Shown here piece by piece: positions 17,420-24,105 of a stretch of 32,796 nt of DNA (position 1 is the stretch's first letter; every line of letters begins with the position of its first letter). The translations under genes were made by a program, and so were the position numbers. The notes under the pieces are model-generated. The model saw only the letters and a program-made list of their open reading frames with translations, searched no databases and was not told where the DNA came from. The stretch is from Lunatimonas sp. (lineage in GTDB: Bacteria > Bacteroidota > Bacteroidia > Cytophagales > Cyclobacteriaceae): contig NZ_JAFIEU010000023.1 in NCBI RefSeq assembly GCF_020832325.1, positions 1 through 32,796 on the forward strand, written 5' to 3'.

Positions 17420-18262
17420 TTAAAGTGGTAAAACAATGAGCGCCATGGGCATCAGAAACGAAAGTTCCAACCGCCGTCGAAGGGACTCCTTGGGAAACTT
17501 TCGGTATTCCAGGAAATACCTCACATGCCAAGTAAACATCAGCAGAAGCAAAACAGTGAACACATGATAATAGGAAGGCAGCAAAAACAGCAACGCTAGG
17601 AAATAAACCAACCCCAGTATGCCCATCCATTGAAGCAGCTTTTTGACCCATCGATGCCCCAAGGTGGTGGCTAGGGACCGCTGTCCCGAAAGCTTGTCTG
17701 TCTCGTAATCTAAAAGGGAAAGAAACACCAAATTGTACCAGGCCAGCAAAAAATACCCGAAGGCAAAGGCTATCCAGGTGAGGTTTAATGCCAGAAATTC
17801 CTTTTTAAACAGGGGCAACAGCAGGATGCCCAAGACATAAAACAAGGCTATGCTGGTCTCCTTCCAAGGGGCAAGCCGCTGTTTGAAGTATTGGGTAAGC
17901 AGTAAATTGACTAGTATGAGCCCACCCAGAACGAGCGCCGTGACAAAGATCAAGGTGGATGGCAAAAAAAGAAACGCCACCACTACCACAGCAACCGCGG
18001 CAACGAACAACGCTACCCGAAGCTCGAGGAAATGTCGCTGATGGAACCTGTGCCGAGGAGAGGCATGATCTGCCGGTATATGGCGGGCATCCAATAGGTG
18101 GTCAAAGGTATAGATTACCCAGACAGACAGTGCCATCAGAAAAAACTCCACGGGCTTGAGCTCCACACGAAGCATGCTTGCAAAAAAATACATCCCCGCA
18201 CATGCGCCCAAAGCTACATCTACTGAGAGAAAATTAGCCAATCGGTGATATCTGAAAGCCAT
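17420..18262 (-). CDS. UbiA-like prenyltransferase family membrane protein
   Basis: The 280-residue integral membrane protein has about eight membrane segments. Two acidic motifs stand where UbiA enzymes bind the Mg-prenyl diphosphate: YTFDHLLDARH (a DxxxD first motif) and SLLDYETDKLSGQRSLAT (second motif). UbiA enzymes attach isoprenoid chains to aromatic acceptors, as in quinone, haem or chlorophyll-like pathways, but this subgroup in Bacteroidota has no assigned substrate. The ATG at 18262 is preferred to 18292 because a perfect -7 box ends only 5 bases before it. The stop overlaps by one base an ATG of the decayed methyltransferase, a pair typical of a cotranscribed pathway now broken. 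No quinone genes are adjacent. Confidence 0.8.
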   Translation of the reverse strand: MAFRYHRLANFLSVDVALGACAGMYFFASMLRVELKPVEFFLMALSVWVIYTFDHLLDARHIPADHASPRHRFHQRHFLELRVALFVAAVAVVVVAFLFLPSTLIFVTALVLGGLILVNLLLTQYFKQRLAPWKETSIALFYVLGILLLPLFKKEFLALNLTWIAFAFGYFLLAWYNLVFLSLLDYETDKLSGQRSLATTLGHRWVKKLLQWMGILGLVYFLALLFLLPSYYHVFTVLLLLMFTWHVRYFLEYRKFPKESLRRRLELSFLMPMALIVLPL

Positions 18263-18267
18263 CGCTT

Positions 18268-18275
18268 CAAAGTTA
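18268..18275 (-). promoter_or_regulatory. -7 box for the UbiA-like gene, giving a near-leaderless transcript
   Basis: TAACTTTG (18275-18268 on the minus strand) fits TAnnTTTG perfectly and ends 5 bases before ATG 18262, so the transcript would begin within a few bases of the start codon. The upstream region is T-rich, but a TTTG at the ideal 19-21 base spacing is absent (14 and 24 bases are found). It also decides the start codon. Confidence 0.5.
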
Positions 18276-18416
18276 GGCAATAGAACAGGCAAAAGACATC
18301 AAAAAAAGCGTAATTTACCAGTCGCATGGCTCGACCGAACAAAAGACGGCAACCTATCCGGAAAGAAGGTTTATCCACCATGCGCACTTTTCCCGAAAAA
18401 ATAAACTGAGAATACT

Positions 18417-19055
18417 ATGAAAATCTGGAGTATGGTGTGGATTGTATGGGTGGCGTTTGTCGCCGGGGCTTTTGCCCAAGAACCTATACGGGTTGCTTGT
18501 GTGGGAAACAGTATTACCCAAGGGCCTGGAAGAGATAATATCAACAGCTTTCCGCTAATGATGCAAAAACTCCTAGGGGATGCCTACGAGGTGAAAAACT
18601 TCGGCGTGAGCGGTAGTACCCTGCTGAAAAAGGGAGATCTACCCTACTGGGATCAACCGCAGTACAAAGAAGCGCTGGATTTCAAACCGGACATCCTGGT
18701 GATCAAACTAGGCACCAATGACTCCAAACCACAGAATTGGGCGTTCAAGGAGGAATTCTTGGCTGACTACCAAGACATGTTGAGTGTTTTCACCGCCGTA
18801 ATGCCGGAGGGAGGAAAGATTTACGTTTGCCTCCCGGTACCGGTATTTGAGGATAATTGGGGAATCACGGAATCGGTCATCGTAAAGGAGATGACGCCTC
18901 AAATCAAAAAAGCCGCACGAGCTGCAAAGGCCAGCATCATTGATTTGCACAAGCCCTTTACCAAGAAGAAAGGACTCTTCCCCGACGGGGTGCATCCAAA
19001 TGCGGAGGGGAATGCGCAGATGGCAGAGATCATCGCGGAGAGAATTAACAACTAA
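18417..19055 (+). CDS. Secreted SGNH/GDSL hydrolase, first of a pair
   Basis: The 212-residue protein has a cleavable signal peptide (MKIWSMVWIVWVAFVAGAFAQ) and a complete SGNH hydrolase domain. Block I is GNSITQG with the nucleophile S32. The oxyanion-hole glycine is in NFGVSGST, block III is LGTND (98-102), and block V is DGVHPN with D190 and H193. These enzymes remove acyl groups, often acetate, from carbohydrates or lipids. It is probably periplasmic or surface-located and resembles sialate/xylan acetylesterase-like proteins. Its stop is 5 bases before the next SGNH gene, so both are one operon. It is divergent from the UbiA-like gene, and no clear promoter could be identified in the 124-base gap. 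Confidence 0.9.
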   Translation: MKIWSMVWIVWVAFVAGAFAQEPIRVACVGNSITQGPGRDNINSFPLMMQKLLGDAYEVKNFGVSGSTLLKKGDLPYWDQPQYKEALDFKPDILVIKLGTNDSKPQNWAFKEEFLADYQDMLSVFTAVMPEGGKIYVCLPVPVFEDNWGITESVIVKEMTPQIKKAARAAKASIIDLHKPFTKKKGLFPDGVHPNAEGNAQMAEIIAERINN

Positions 19056-19060
19056 GAGAG

Positions 19061-19999
19061 ATGATATACTTGAAAAGGTGTCTTTTTGGGATACTTTGGA
19101 TAGGCTTTCAGTTGGCTACCGCTCAGGCCCAATCCACCTATCCGCTAAGCAAAGACAGTAAGCGGATACTGTTTATCGGTAACAGCATCACCTATGCCGC
19201 CCACTACGTAGACTTTACCGTAGCTGCGCTATACCTGGAAAACCCTGGCAGCAAAATGGAAGCTATTAATGTGGGTCTTCCCAGTGAAACGGCAAGCGGA
19301 CTATCCGAGCCCGGGCATGCAGGTGGGCGTTTTCCCCGTCCCAACCTCCACGATCGCTTGGAACGGACCTTAGAGGAGGTTAAGCCGGATCTGGTGATCT
19401 CCTGCTATGGTATGAACGATGGCATCTATATGCCGCTTGACGAGGAACGATTTGCCAGGTTTCGGGAAGGAATCCAGCGGCTGCACGAAGCGGCAACGCA
19501 GCGATCCATTCCTATTATCCATCTGACCCCTCCAATATTTGACCCGAAAAAAGACCCCGCCTATGCAGAAGTGCTGGACACCTATTCCGAGTGGCTACTG
19601 TCCCAGCGGATGAATGCTCAGTGGCAGGTAATAGACCTTCATTTTCCTATGAAGGAGTATTTGTTGGCTGAGCGGAAAACAAACCCTGATTTCTTCTTGG
19701 CTGAGGATGCGGTACATCCAAACGAAACAGGCCACTGGATCATGGCCCAGTCGCTATTGGAAGGGTTAGGTCTTCCGGAAGCGAAGAGAAAGGCATCACC
19801 CGATACCTATTTTGATACGAAGGCCTCTGGGCAGGAAGTCTTGGCACTGGTCAAAAAAGATCAGTCCTTAACCAAGGATGCTTGGCTGACGCATATCGGG
19901 CACGATCGACCCGGAATGAAGGAAGGCGTGCCGCTGAAGCAGGCAACCAAGGAAAGTAAGAAGAACCGAAAAGAGATCCGTAGGCTGTCTAACCTGTAG
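19061..19999 (+). CDS. Secreted SGNH/GDSL hydrolase, second of a pair
   Basis: The 312-residue protein has a signal peptide ending near TAQAQ and the SGNH blocks: FIGNSIT with S42, the glycine block VGLPSETASG, CYGMNDG (N119) and EDAVHPN with D216 and H219. The C-terminal 90 residues are lysine-rich (KQATKESKKNRKEIRRL) and have no motif I recognise. It is longer than its partner and clearly divergent from it in sequence, so the pair are ancient relatives with different substrates, perhaps two acyl positions on one glycan. The gene follows the first by 5 bases with an AGAG ribosome-binding site. No other glycan-degrading genes adjoin. Confidence 0.9.
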   Translation: MIYLKRCLFGILWIGFQLATAQAQSTYPLSKDSKRILFIGNSITYAAHYVDFTVAALYLENPGSKMEAINVGLPSETASGLSEPGHAGGRFPRPNLHDRLERTLEEVKPDLVISCYGMNDGIYMPLDEERFARFREGIQRLHEAATQRSIPIIHLTPPIFDPKKDPAYAEVLDTYSEWLLSQRMNAQWQVIDLHFPMKEYLLAERKTNPDFFLAEDAVHPNETGHWIMAQSLLEGLGLPEAKRKASPDTYFDTKASGQEVLALVKKDQSLTKDAWLTHIGHDRPGMKEGVPLKQATKESKKNRKEIRRLSNL

Positions 20000-20039
20000 G
20001 GTTACATGTAAAAAAAAGGTCTGATGCACCTGCTCTCAA

Positions 20040-20079
20040 GGGTAAGGCTAAGCATCGTAGGAACTATTTACGCTTACCC
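20040..20079. repeat. Imperfect inverted repeat after the SGNH genes
   Basis: GGGTAAG (20040-20046) faces CTTACCC (20073-20079), with three more pairs inside after two mismatches. It lies between the converging hydrolase and small-protein genes and may end transcription of either, but no T tract follows. The rest of 20000-20120 shows nothing else. Confidence 0.25.
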
Positions 20080-20120
20080 GGAAAGACACTAGCTAACACC
20101 GCTTTTTACTCAAAGGTCTA

Positions 20121-20489
20121 TTACTTTCTGTGAAATTTGTACCCTACCCCCACAGACCAAACCCATTCTTCCGTAGTATCAAAATGGTAGAATGGGAAAA
20201 ATAAAGCCCAATTGTTGATGTCCAGTCTTGGAGCTACACCAAGTTTAGCGCCTGTCTTGCCATTCCTGATATAGAAAGAAGGCAGCGCTCCAAAGCCAAC
20301 TTTGACTTTCTGATTGATATTAAGGAGTAAGCTGGGGCCTCCCACATTGAAGGAGGTGAAGTTTTTGCCGAATGCCACTCCTGCCATACCCTCTAAAGCA
20401 AAATCCACTTTATTGGACGACATTTCTTCTTGTGCATCTACATTGGAAAATAGCAAAACGGCAACCAGAATCAATATTGTTTTTTGCAT
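20121..20489 (-). CDS. Small secreted, probably outer-membrane beta-barrel-like protein
   Basis: The 122-residue product has a signal peptide (MQKTILILVAVLLFSNVDAQ). Alternating hydrophobic strands follow (DFALEGMAGVAFGKNF, PSLLLNINQKVKVGFGALP, WVWSVGVGYKF), ending near an aromatic residue as outer-membrane barrels do. It is short for a full barrel, so four to six strands are expected. It does not match a family I can name. It stands alone between the hydrolases and a gene-free stretch, and a GC-rich palindrome lies about 30 bases upstream of its start. Confidence 0.6.
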   Translation of the reverse strand: MQKTILILVAVLLFSNVDAQEEMSSNKVDFALEGMAGVAFGKNFTSFNVGGPSLLLNINQKVKVGFGALPSFYIRNGKTGAKLGVAPRLDINNWALFFPFYHFDTTEEWVWSVGVGYKFHRK

Positions 20490-20519
20490 CCGTTTATAAT
20501 TGTTTTTCGGCGGTTACAT

Positions 20520-20542
20520 GCCTGCCTGTCCGATAGGCAGGC
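20520..20542. repeat. GC-rich palindrome (REP-like)
   Basis: GCCTGCCT and AGGCAGGC are perfect 8-bp inverted arms around a 7-base loop (GTCCGAT). Dispersed intergenic palindromes of this type are common in Bacteroidota. No T tract follows, so it is not a plain terminator. It is 31-53 bases upstream of the small barrel-like protein gene on the minus strand and could be a leader hairpin. Confidence 0.6.
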
Positions 20543-20553
20543 TCGATTTCATA
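20536..20553 (+). repeat. Dispersed repeat, copy A
   Basis: GGCAGGCTCGATTTCATA matches 17 of 18 bases of the segment at 23927-23944. Weaker similarity extends on both sides, from an upstream GGT...ATG to a downstream CAGT, over about 50 bases. It adjoins the REP-like palindrome, while the other copy lacks a perfect palindrome. Confidence 0.6.
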
Positions 20554-20915
20554 GATTTCTATTTTACAGTCCGGTCTCGGAGAAGTTCGCCGCGACCGAT
20601 GCGTTGGTTGTAGATTACGTTTAAAGGTACTTTTTTACCCTGCATTAGTCATGCCAATCGTTGAGTGAAGTTATCGTTCCACCGATTACTTCCCAGCACC
20701 TCGGATGATCAAGACCATGATCCTCAAAACATACTCAAGTCCCTTTTTATTCGGTGCATCGTAGGCCATAAACTTATGTTTTGGACGACCTCCGACTTGG
20801 TAGTGGCGATCGCGACGAACAATTACCAACGCGGGTAGGAGCCAATGCTTGCGTTTTACAGTTTATTATCCGTTTCGGATTTCACAATTCTGTTCAACAA
20901 TGCAGAAATGATCCT

Positions 20916-21998
20916 TCAAAATACCCGTATCTTCGGATCTGCATTTTCAATTTTTTCGTCGGCCCAGTCTTTTTCTTCTCGGTCCGGTGGTGCCTGCTGG
21001 GAATCGTTTAGATGAGCCTTTGGAGGATTCAGGTGCAGGTGCATAAAAACCGGAAAGTGATCAGACCCGATTGACGGCAGCACCTTAATGGTGCGGAGCA
21101 GAAATTCTTTCGAGATGAAAACGTGGTCCAATGGCCAGCGTAAAAACCAATAGCCAGCATGAAAGGTGTTGAAAAATCCCCGTCCAATTCTGGGATCCAA
21201 CAAACCACTGATCTTCTGAAATAACTTGGTGGTCCGGGACCATGCGACATCGTTTAAGTCTCCCAATACTATCACGGGACAGGAAGATTGTTTTACGTTT
21301 TTGCCGACGATCAGCAATTCGGCGTCTCGGCTCGTACTGGTTTCGGACTCGGTAGGGCTAGGAGGTTCCGGATGGAGGCAATGGATTTCAATTTTTTCCC
21401 CAGACCGTAGCGTTACTAGCGAATGAATGGAAGGGATGTCTTCCTCGACTAGGTACAATACTTTCGTTTCCGTGAGATTCAACTTGGAATACAGATGCAT
21501 GCCATATAAGTTATCTAGGGGGATCTTTACCGTGTGAGGATACGCTTGCTCCAAAACAGAAAGTTGATCCTGCCACCATTGGTCAGACTCTAGGGTAAGT
21601 AGTATATCCGGCTGGTATCTATATACGAGTTTAAGGAGTTTATCGGCTTGGCGGTTTGGAGTGAGCACATTGCTCACCATGAGTGAAATCTCGTTTTGAT
21701 CTGCTGTTTCCATGCAGCGGCTCACCTCCTTTTTGGAGAATGGGGTATAGGGATAAATTTTTGACATCTGATAAGCCATACTAATCAGCAAGGAGGCCAC
21801 AAAAAGCAGGCTCCATCGGTCGTCCGGCCATACGATAAGCAAACCAAAAAGCAACGAAAGGAAGTGAATAGCTACGATCTGAATTCGTGGAAAGTCAAAC
21901 ATTCGCACCCACCAATGGTCCCATTTGACCAGAGAGGCTATGGTGGACAGCATTGATACGCCGTACAAGGTCCAGCAAAGGAGTTTAAAAATCAGCAT
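20916..21998 (-). CDS. Membrane-anchored endonuclease/exonuclease/phosphatase-fold protein
   Basis: The 360-residue protein has about three N-terminal membrane segments (7-23, 40-57, 62-76) and then a metal-dependent EEP domain. Motifs are SNVLTPN (N110), LTLESDQ (metal-binding E), GDLND (about 245), LDHVF (about 294) and GSDHFPV (about 311). EEP enzymes hydrolyse phosphodiester bonds in DNA, lipids or phosphoinositides; membrane-tethered versions in Bacteroidota have an unknown substrate and may act outside the inner membrane. The C-terminal tail is hydrophilic (PPDREEKDWADEKI). The gene is divergent from the helicase gene, with 144 bases between the start codons. Confidence 0.88.
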   Translation of the reverse strand: MLIFKLLCWTLYGVSMLSTIASLVKWDHWWVRMFDFPRIQIVAIHFLSLLFGLLIVWPDDRWSLLFVASLLISMAYQMSKIYPYTPFSKKEVSRCMETADQNEISLMVSNVLTPNRQADKLLKLVYRYQPDILLTLESDQWWQDQLSVLEQAYPHTVKIPLDNLYGMHLYSKLNLTETKVLYLVEEDIPSIHSLVTLRSGEKIEIHCLHPEPPSPTESETSTSRDAELLIVGKNVKQSSCPVIVLGDLNDVAWSRTTKLFQKISGLLDPRIGRGFFNTFHAGYWFLRWPLDHVFISKEFLLRTIKVLPSIGSDHFPVFMHLHLNPPKAHLNDSQQAPPDREEKDWADEKIENADPKIRVF

Positions 21999-22142
21999 GG
22001 AAATGAATGGCTGCGTGATTGATTGGGTATTTCATACCGAATAATCGTAAATTTATCGTTATTTTGGATATTCTACGGGATTATCCCTGAAGAATGTCTA
22101 ACCATATCCGAAAACACCGGGATTATTTGTTCCAAAGCAAAC

Positions 22143-23732
22143 ATGTCGTTTTTAAAAGACTTTTTTTTTGAGGAATTCAAGCAACAGAGACTGGATACTG
22201 AAAACAGTGCATTTATTCAAGCACTGGAATTAGCCCTATATTCCGACAAATCGTTGTTTTTGACAGGCAGGGCAGGTACCGGAAAGACCACCTTTTTGCA
22301 CACCTTCCGCCGGCTCAATGTGAACAAAAATCTTGCCGTAGTAGCGCCTACTGGAGTGGCAGCGATCAATGCCAAAGGCAGGACGCTGCATTCTTTTTTC
22401 CGCATTGACCCTAAACAGCTTTTTCTGCCAGGCGATCCGCGTCTACAGCCACAGGCAAAAGGAAAAAAGGAGTCTATCTTTTCCACCTTTCGCTTTACGG
22501 ATTCGCGGCTATCGGTAATTCGTAAGCTAGACACCCTGGTGATCGATGAGATATCCATGGTGCGGGTGGAGCTCTTGGATGTGATAGATCAGATTTTGCG
22601 GGTGTACCGCAGAAGACAGCACCTGCCTTTTGGAGGCGTGCAGTTAATCATGATCGGGGATCCTTTTCAACTTCCACCGGTAGTGAGAAGCCAAGACTGG
22701 GAGTTACTGAGCCCGTATTATCAAAGTCGCTTTTTCTTCAGTTCGATGGCATTTAGGCAGTTACGGCCGCTATATATCGAGCTGAACAAGATTTACCGGC
22801 AGAAGGACCTCGTATTCAAGGAGATTCTAAACCGTGTACGGGAAAGTCAACACACGGCTGAAGATATCCAAACGCTCAATCAGACGGCATCCCGCTATCA
22901 TTTTGGTTTGTTGGATCAGGGCTATATTTTGTTGGGTACACATAACAATACCATTCAGGACATCAATGCCCGTAAACTGTCGGAGTTGCAGGGGAAGGAA
23001 AAGATGTATAAAGGGGAGTTTAAGGACGATTTTCCGATTAATATGGCTCCTTTTGAGCCGATCGATTTGACCCTCAAGGTGGGCGCCCAGGTAATATTTC
23101 TGCGAAACAATCCCGAAAAGGGATTTTACAATGGGATGATTGGGAAAGTGGTCAAACTGGAATCCAATCTCATTCAGGTCGAAAATGAACGGGGCAGCTT
23201 GTTTGACGTGTCTAGAGAAGTGTGGGAAAATGTGGAGTTTACCTACAACGAAACCTCCGAACGGGTAGAGGCGGAGGTTGTCGGTAGCTTTGTACAGTTT
23301 CCCCTGAAGTTGGCTTGGGCGATTACGGTGCATAAGAGTCAAGGGCTAACTTTTGAGAAATGCATCCTTGATATCGAAAGATCCTTCGAAGCGGGACAGG
23401 TGTACGTAGCCCTAAGCCGTTGTACCTCCCTAGACGGACTGGTTTTAAAGATGCCGATTGGTTACCACAGTGTTAAGGTCAGTGCCGATAGCTTAGGATT
23501 CAGTGCGGAGCGCACACATGAGGAAGAGATTGAACAGGAACTGGAAATAACCCGGGCCAAGGTGGCATTGCGCCATGCATTTCGCCTTTTTATGGCGGGA
23601 GACTACCCACAGGCCGAACGGTTTTTTGTTGAAGCCCAGCGCGTCGAGGATTTTCGTGCGTATCCGAAATGGAGGCAGTTTTTGGACGTAAAAGATTGGG
23701 TGATGGAGCGACACAAGAAAATGGCACGTTGA
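22143..23732 (+). CDS. Pif1/RecD2-like superfamily 1 DNA helicase
   Basis: The 529-residue ATPase translocates on DNA 5' to 3' and probably resolves replication or repair intermediates. Motifs of superfamily 1B are clear: GRAGTGKTT (Walker A, 42-50), APTGVAA (motif Ia), VIDEISMV (Walker B, 133-140), GDPFQLPP (motif III), AWAITVHKSQGLTF (motif V) and YVALSRCTS (motif VI). The C-terminal stretch after residue 450 is a small acidic helical region (EEEIEQELEITRAK) not found in all members. I start at ATG 22143 because the frame from 22023 adds residues unlike the family. The next genes in the same direction are a candidate small RNA and a uvrA paralogue. Confidence 0.92.
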   Translation: MSFLKDFFFEEFKQQRLDTENSAFIQALELALYSDKSLFLTGRAGTGKTTFLHTFRRLNVNKNLAVVAPTGVAAINAKGRTLHSFFRIDPKQLFLPGDPRLQPQAKGKKESIFSTFRFTDSRLSVIRKLDTLVIDEISMVRVELLDVIDQILRVYRRRQHLPFGGVQLIMIGDPFQLPPVVRSQDWELLSPYYQSRFFFSSMAFRQLRPLYIELNKIYRQKDLVFKEILNRVRESQHTAEDIQTLNQTASRYHFGLLDQGYILLGTHNNTIQDINARKLSELQGKEKMYKGEFKDDFPINMAPFEPIDLTLKVGAQVIFLRNNPEKGFYNGMIGKVVKLESNLIQVENERGSLFDVSREVWENVEFTYNETSERVEAEVVGSFVQFPLKLAWAITVHKSQGLTFEKCILDIERSFEAGQVYVALSRCTSLDGLVLKMPIGYHSVKVSADSLGFSAERTHEEEIEQELEITRAKVALRHAFRLFMAGDYPQAERFFVEAQRVEDFRAYPKWRQFLDVKDWVMERHKKMAR

Positions 23733-23789
23733 AATGGGAATTGGCAGAAGTACCTTGGCATACTTTTTTGTATAGAAATTGTCGAATAG

Positions 23790-23820
23790 TTTGTTTTTAC
23801 AAAATAAACCAATAAATTTG
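23790..23820 (+). promoter_or_regulatory. Textbook Bacteroidota promoter in the helicase-uvrA gap
   Basis: TTTG (23790-23793) and TAAATTTG (23813-23820) are exact matches to the -33 TTTG and -7 TAnnTTTG boxes, separated by 19 bases, the optimal spacing. It is the best-formed promoter in the window. Transcription would start at about 23824 on the plus strand, into a region without a gene. Confidence 0.75.
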
Positions 23821-23926
23821 CTTTATACATCCAAATAAATGTATTTTAAATTAATTCTAATCAGAACCATTCACGCTACGATATTACTCCACTTGTGAAA
23901 CGGGTACGTCATGTTTGTTTGCCTCT

Positions 23927-23944
23927 GGCGGGCTCGATTTCATA
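23927..23944 (+). repeat. Dispersed repeat, copy B
   Basis: GGCGGGCTCGATTTCATA differs from copy A (20536-20553) at one of 18 positions. It lies in the middle of the candidate small RNA, downstream of GTCATG and upstream of ACTTTCAGT, and both flanks have weak counterparts around copy A. Confidence 0.6.
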
Positions 23945-23983
23945 CGATTACAACTTTCAGTTTTTAGTTGTTGCTTGATTACC

Positions 23984-24013
23984 CACTCTCCTGTTCATCA
24001 GGAGAGTGTTTTT
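23984..24013 (+). terminator. First of two tandem terminators
   Basis: CACTCTCCTG and CAGGAGAGTG form a perfect 10-bp stem with a 5-base loop (TTCAT), followed by TTTTT. It is about 250 bases after the helicase stop, so it more likely ends the candidate small RNA than the helicase transcript. Confidence 0.8.
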
Positions 24014-24021
24014 CAAGCTCC

Positions 24022-24061
24022 GAAAGACACGGCGACCACTGCCGTGTCTTTCTTTTTTTTT
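24022..24061 (+). terminator. Second of two tandem terminators
   Basis: GAAAGACACGGC and GCCGTGTCTTTC form a perfect 12-bp stem around GACCACT, followed by nine Ts. It is a very strong intrinsic terminator that isolates the uvrA paralogue's promoter from upstream transcription. Confidence 0.9.
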
Positions 24062-24066
24062 AACAA

Positions 24067-24099
24067 TTTTACTTTTCCTAGGTTGAGTTGGTATCTTTG
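24067..24099 (+). promoter_or_regulatory. Promoter of the uvrA paralogue, giving a near-leaderless transcript
   Basis: TATCTTTG (24092-24099) is an exact -7 box, with TTTT (24067-24070) 21 bases upstream as a weak -33 box. ATG 24106 follows only 6 bases after the box, so the transcript would start at or within about three bases of the start codon and have no room for a ribosome-binding site. The promoter starts right after the terminator's T run. Confidence 0.55.
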
Positions 24100-24105
24100 C
24101 GCGTT

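Larger units (their letters stand above)
20490..20915. other. Gene-free stretch with a palindrome and a dispersed repeat copy
   Basis: I find no credible gene here on either strand. Frames are short and interrupted; one minus-strand frame of 26 codons beginning MAYDAPNKK has no support. The left end carries the palindrome at 20520-20542 and a copy of a repeat also found at 23927. The rest may be the decayed remains of a lost gene or a spacer. It separates two minus-strand genes. Confidence 0.5.
23824..24061 (+). ncRNA. Candidate structured small RNA gene
   Basis: The predicted start follows a perfect promoter and the transcript would end at one of two tandem terminators, at about 24013 or 24061. 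Between them I see several inverted repeats. ATACAT/ATGTAT (23825-23844) lies right at the 5' end, TTCAC/GTGAA spans 23870-23899, and ACAACT/AGTTGT lies at 23950-23971. No open frame longer than an 18-codon one (ATG 23911, MFVCLWRARFH...) lies inside. It could be a regulatory RNA, a 6S-like RNA, or a leader of the following uvrA paralogue, but that gene has its own promoter after the terminators. No known RNA family can be confirmed by eye. Part of it is repeated at 20536. Confidence 0.5.

Noticed and set aside
17420-17651. Upstream extension of the decayed methyltransferase frame
   Set aside because: These residues are a shifted reading of the UbiA-like gene on the same strand and resemble no methyltransferase N-terminus.
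20781-21011. Plus-strand frame MDDLRLGSGD... in the gap and overlapping the EEP gene
   Set aside because: Short, without a ribosome site, ending opposite the C-terminus of the EEP protein; composition is unlike a real protein.
22827-23342. Minus-strand open frame of 171 codons inside the helicase gene
   Set aside because: The plus strand carries superfamily 1 helicase motifs over this stretch; the antisense product has no family features.
23921-23960. GGGCTCGATTTCATA resembles a tRNA T-loop
   Set aside because: The opposite arm of the T stem, an acceptor stem and an anticodon arm cannot be found; the match is part of the dispersed repeat.
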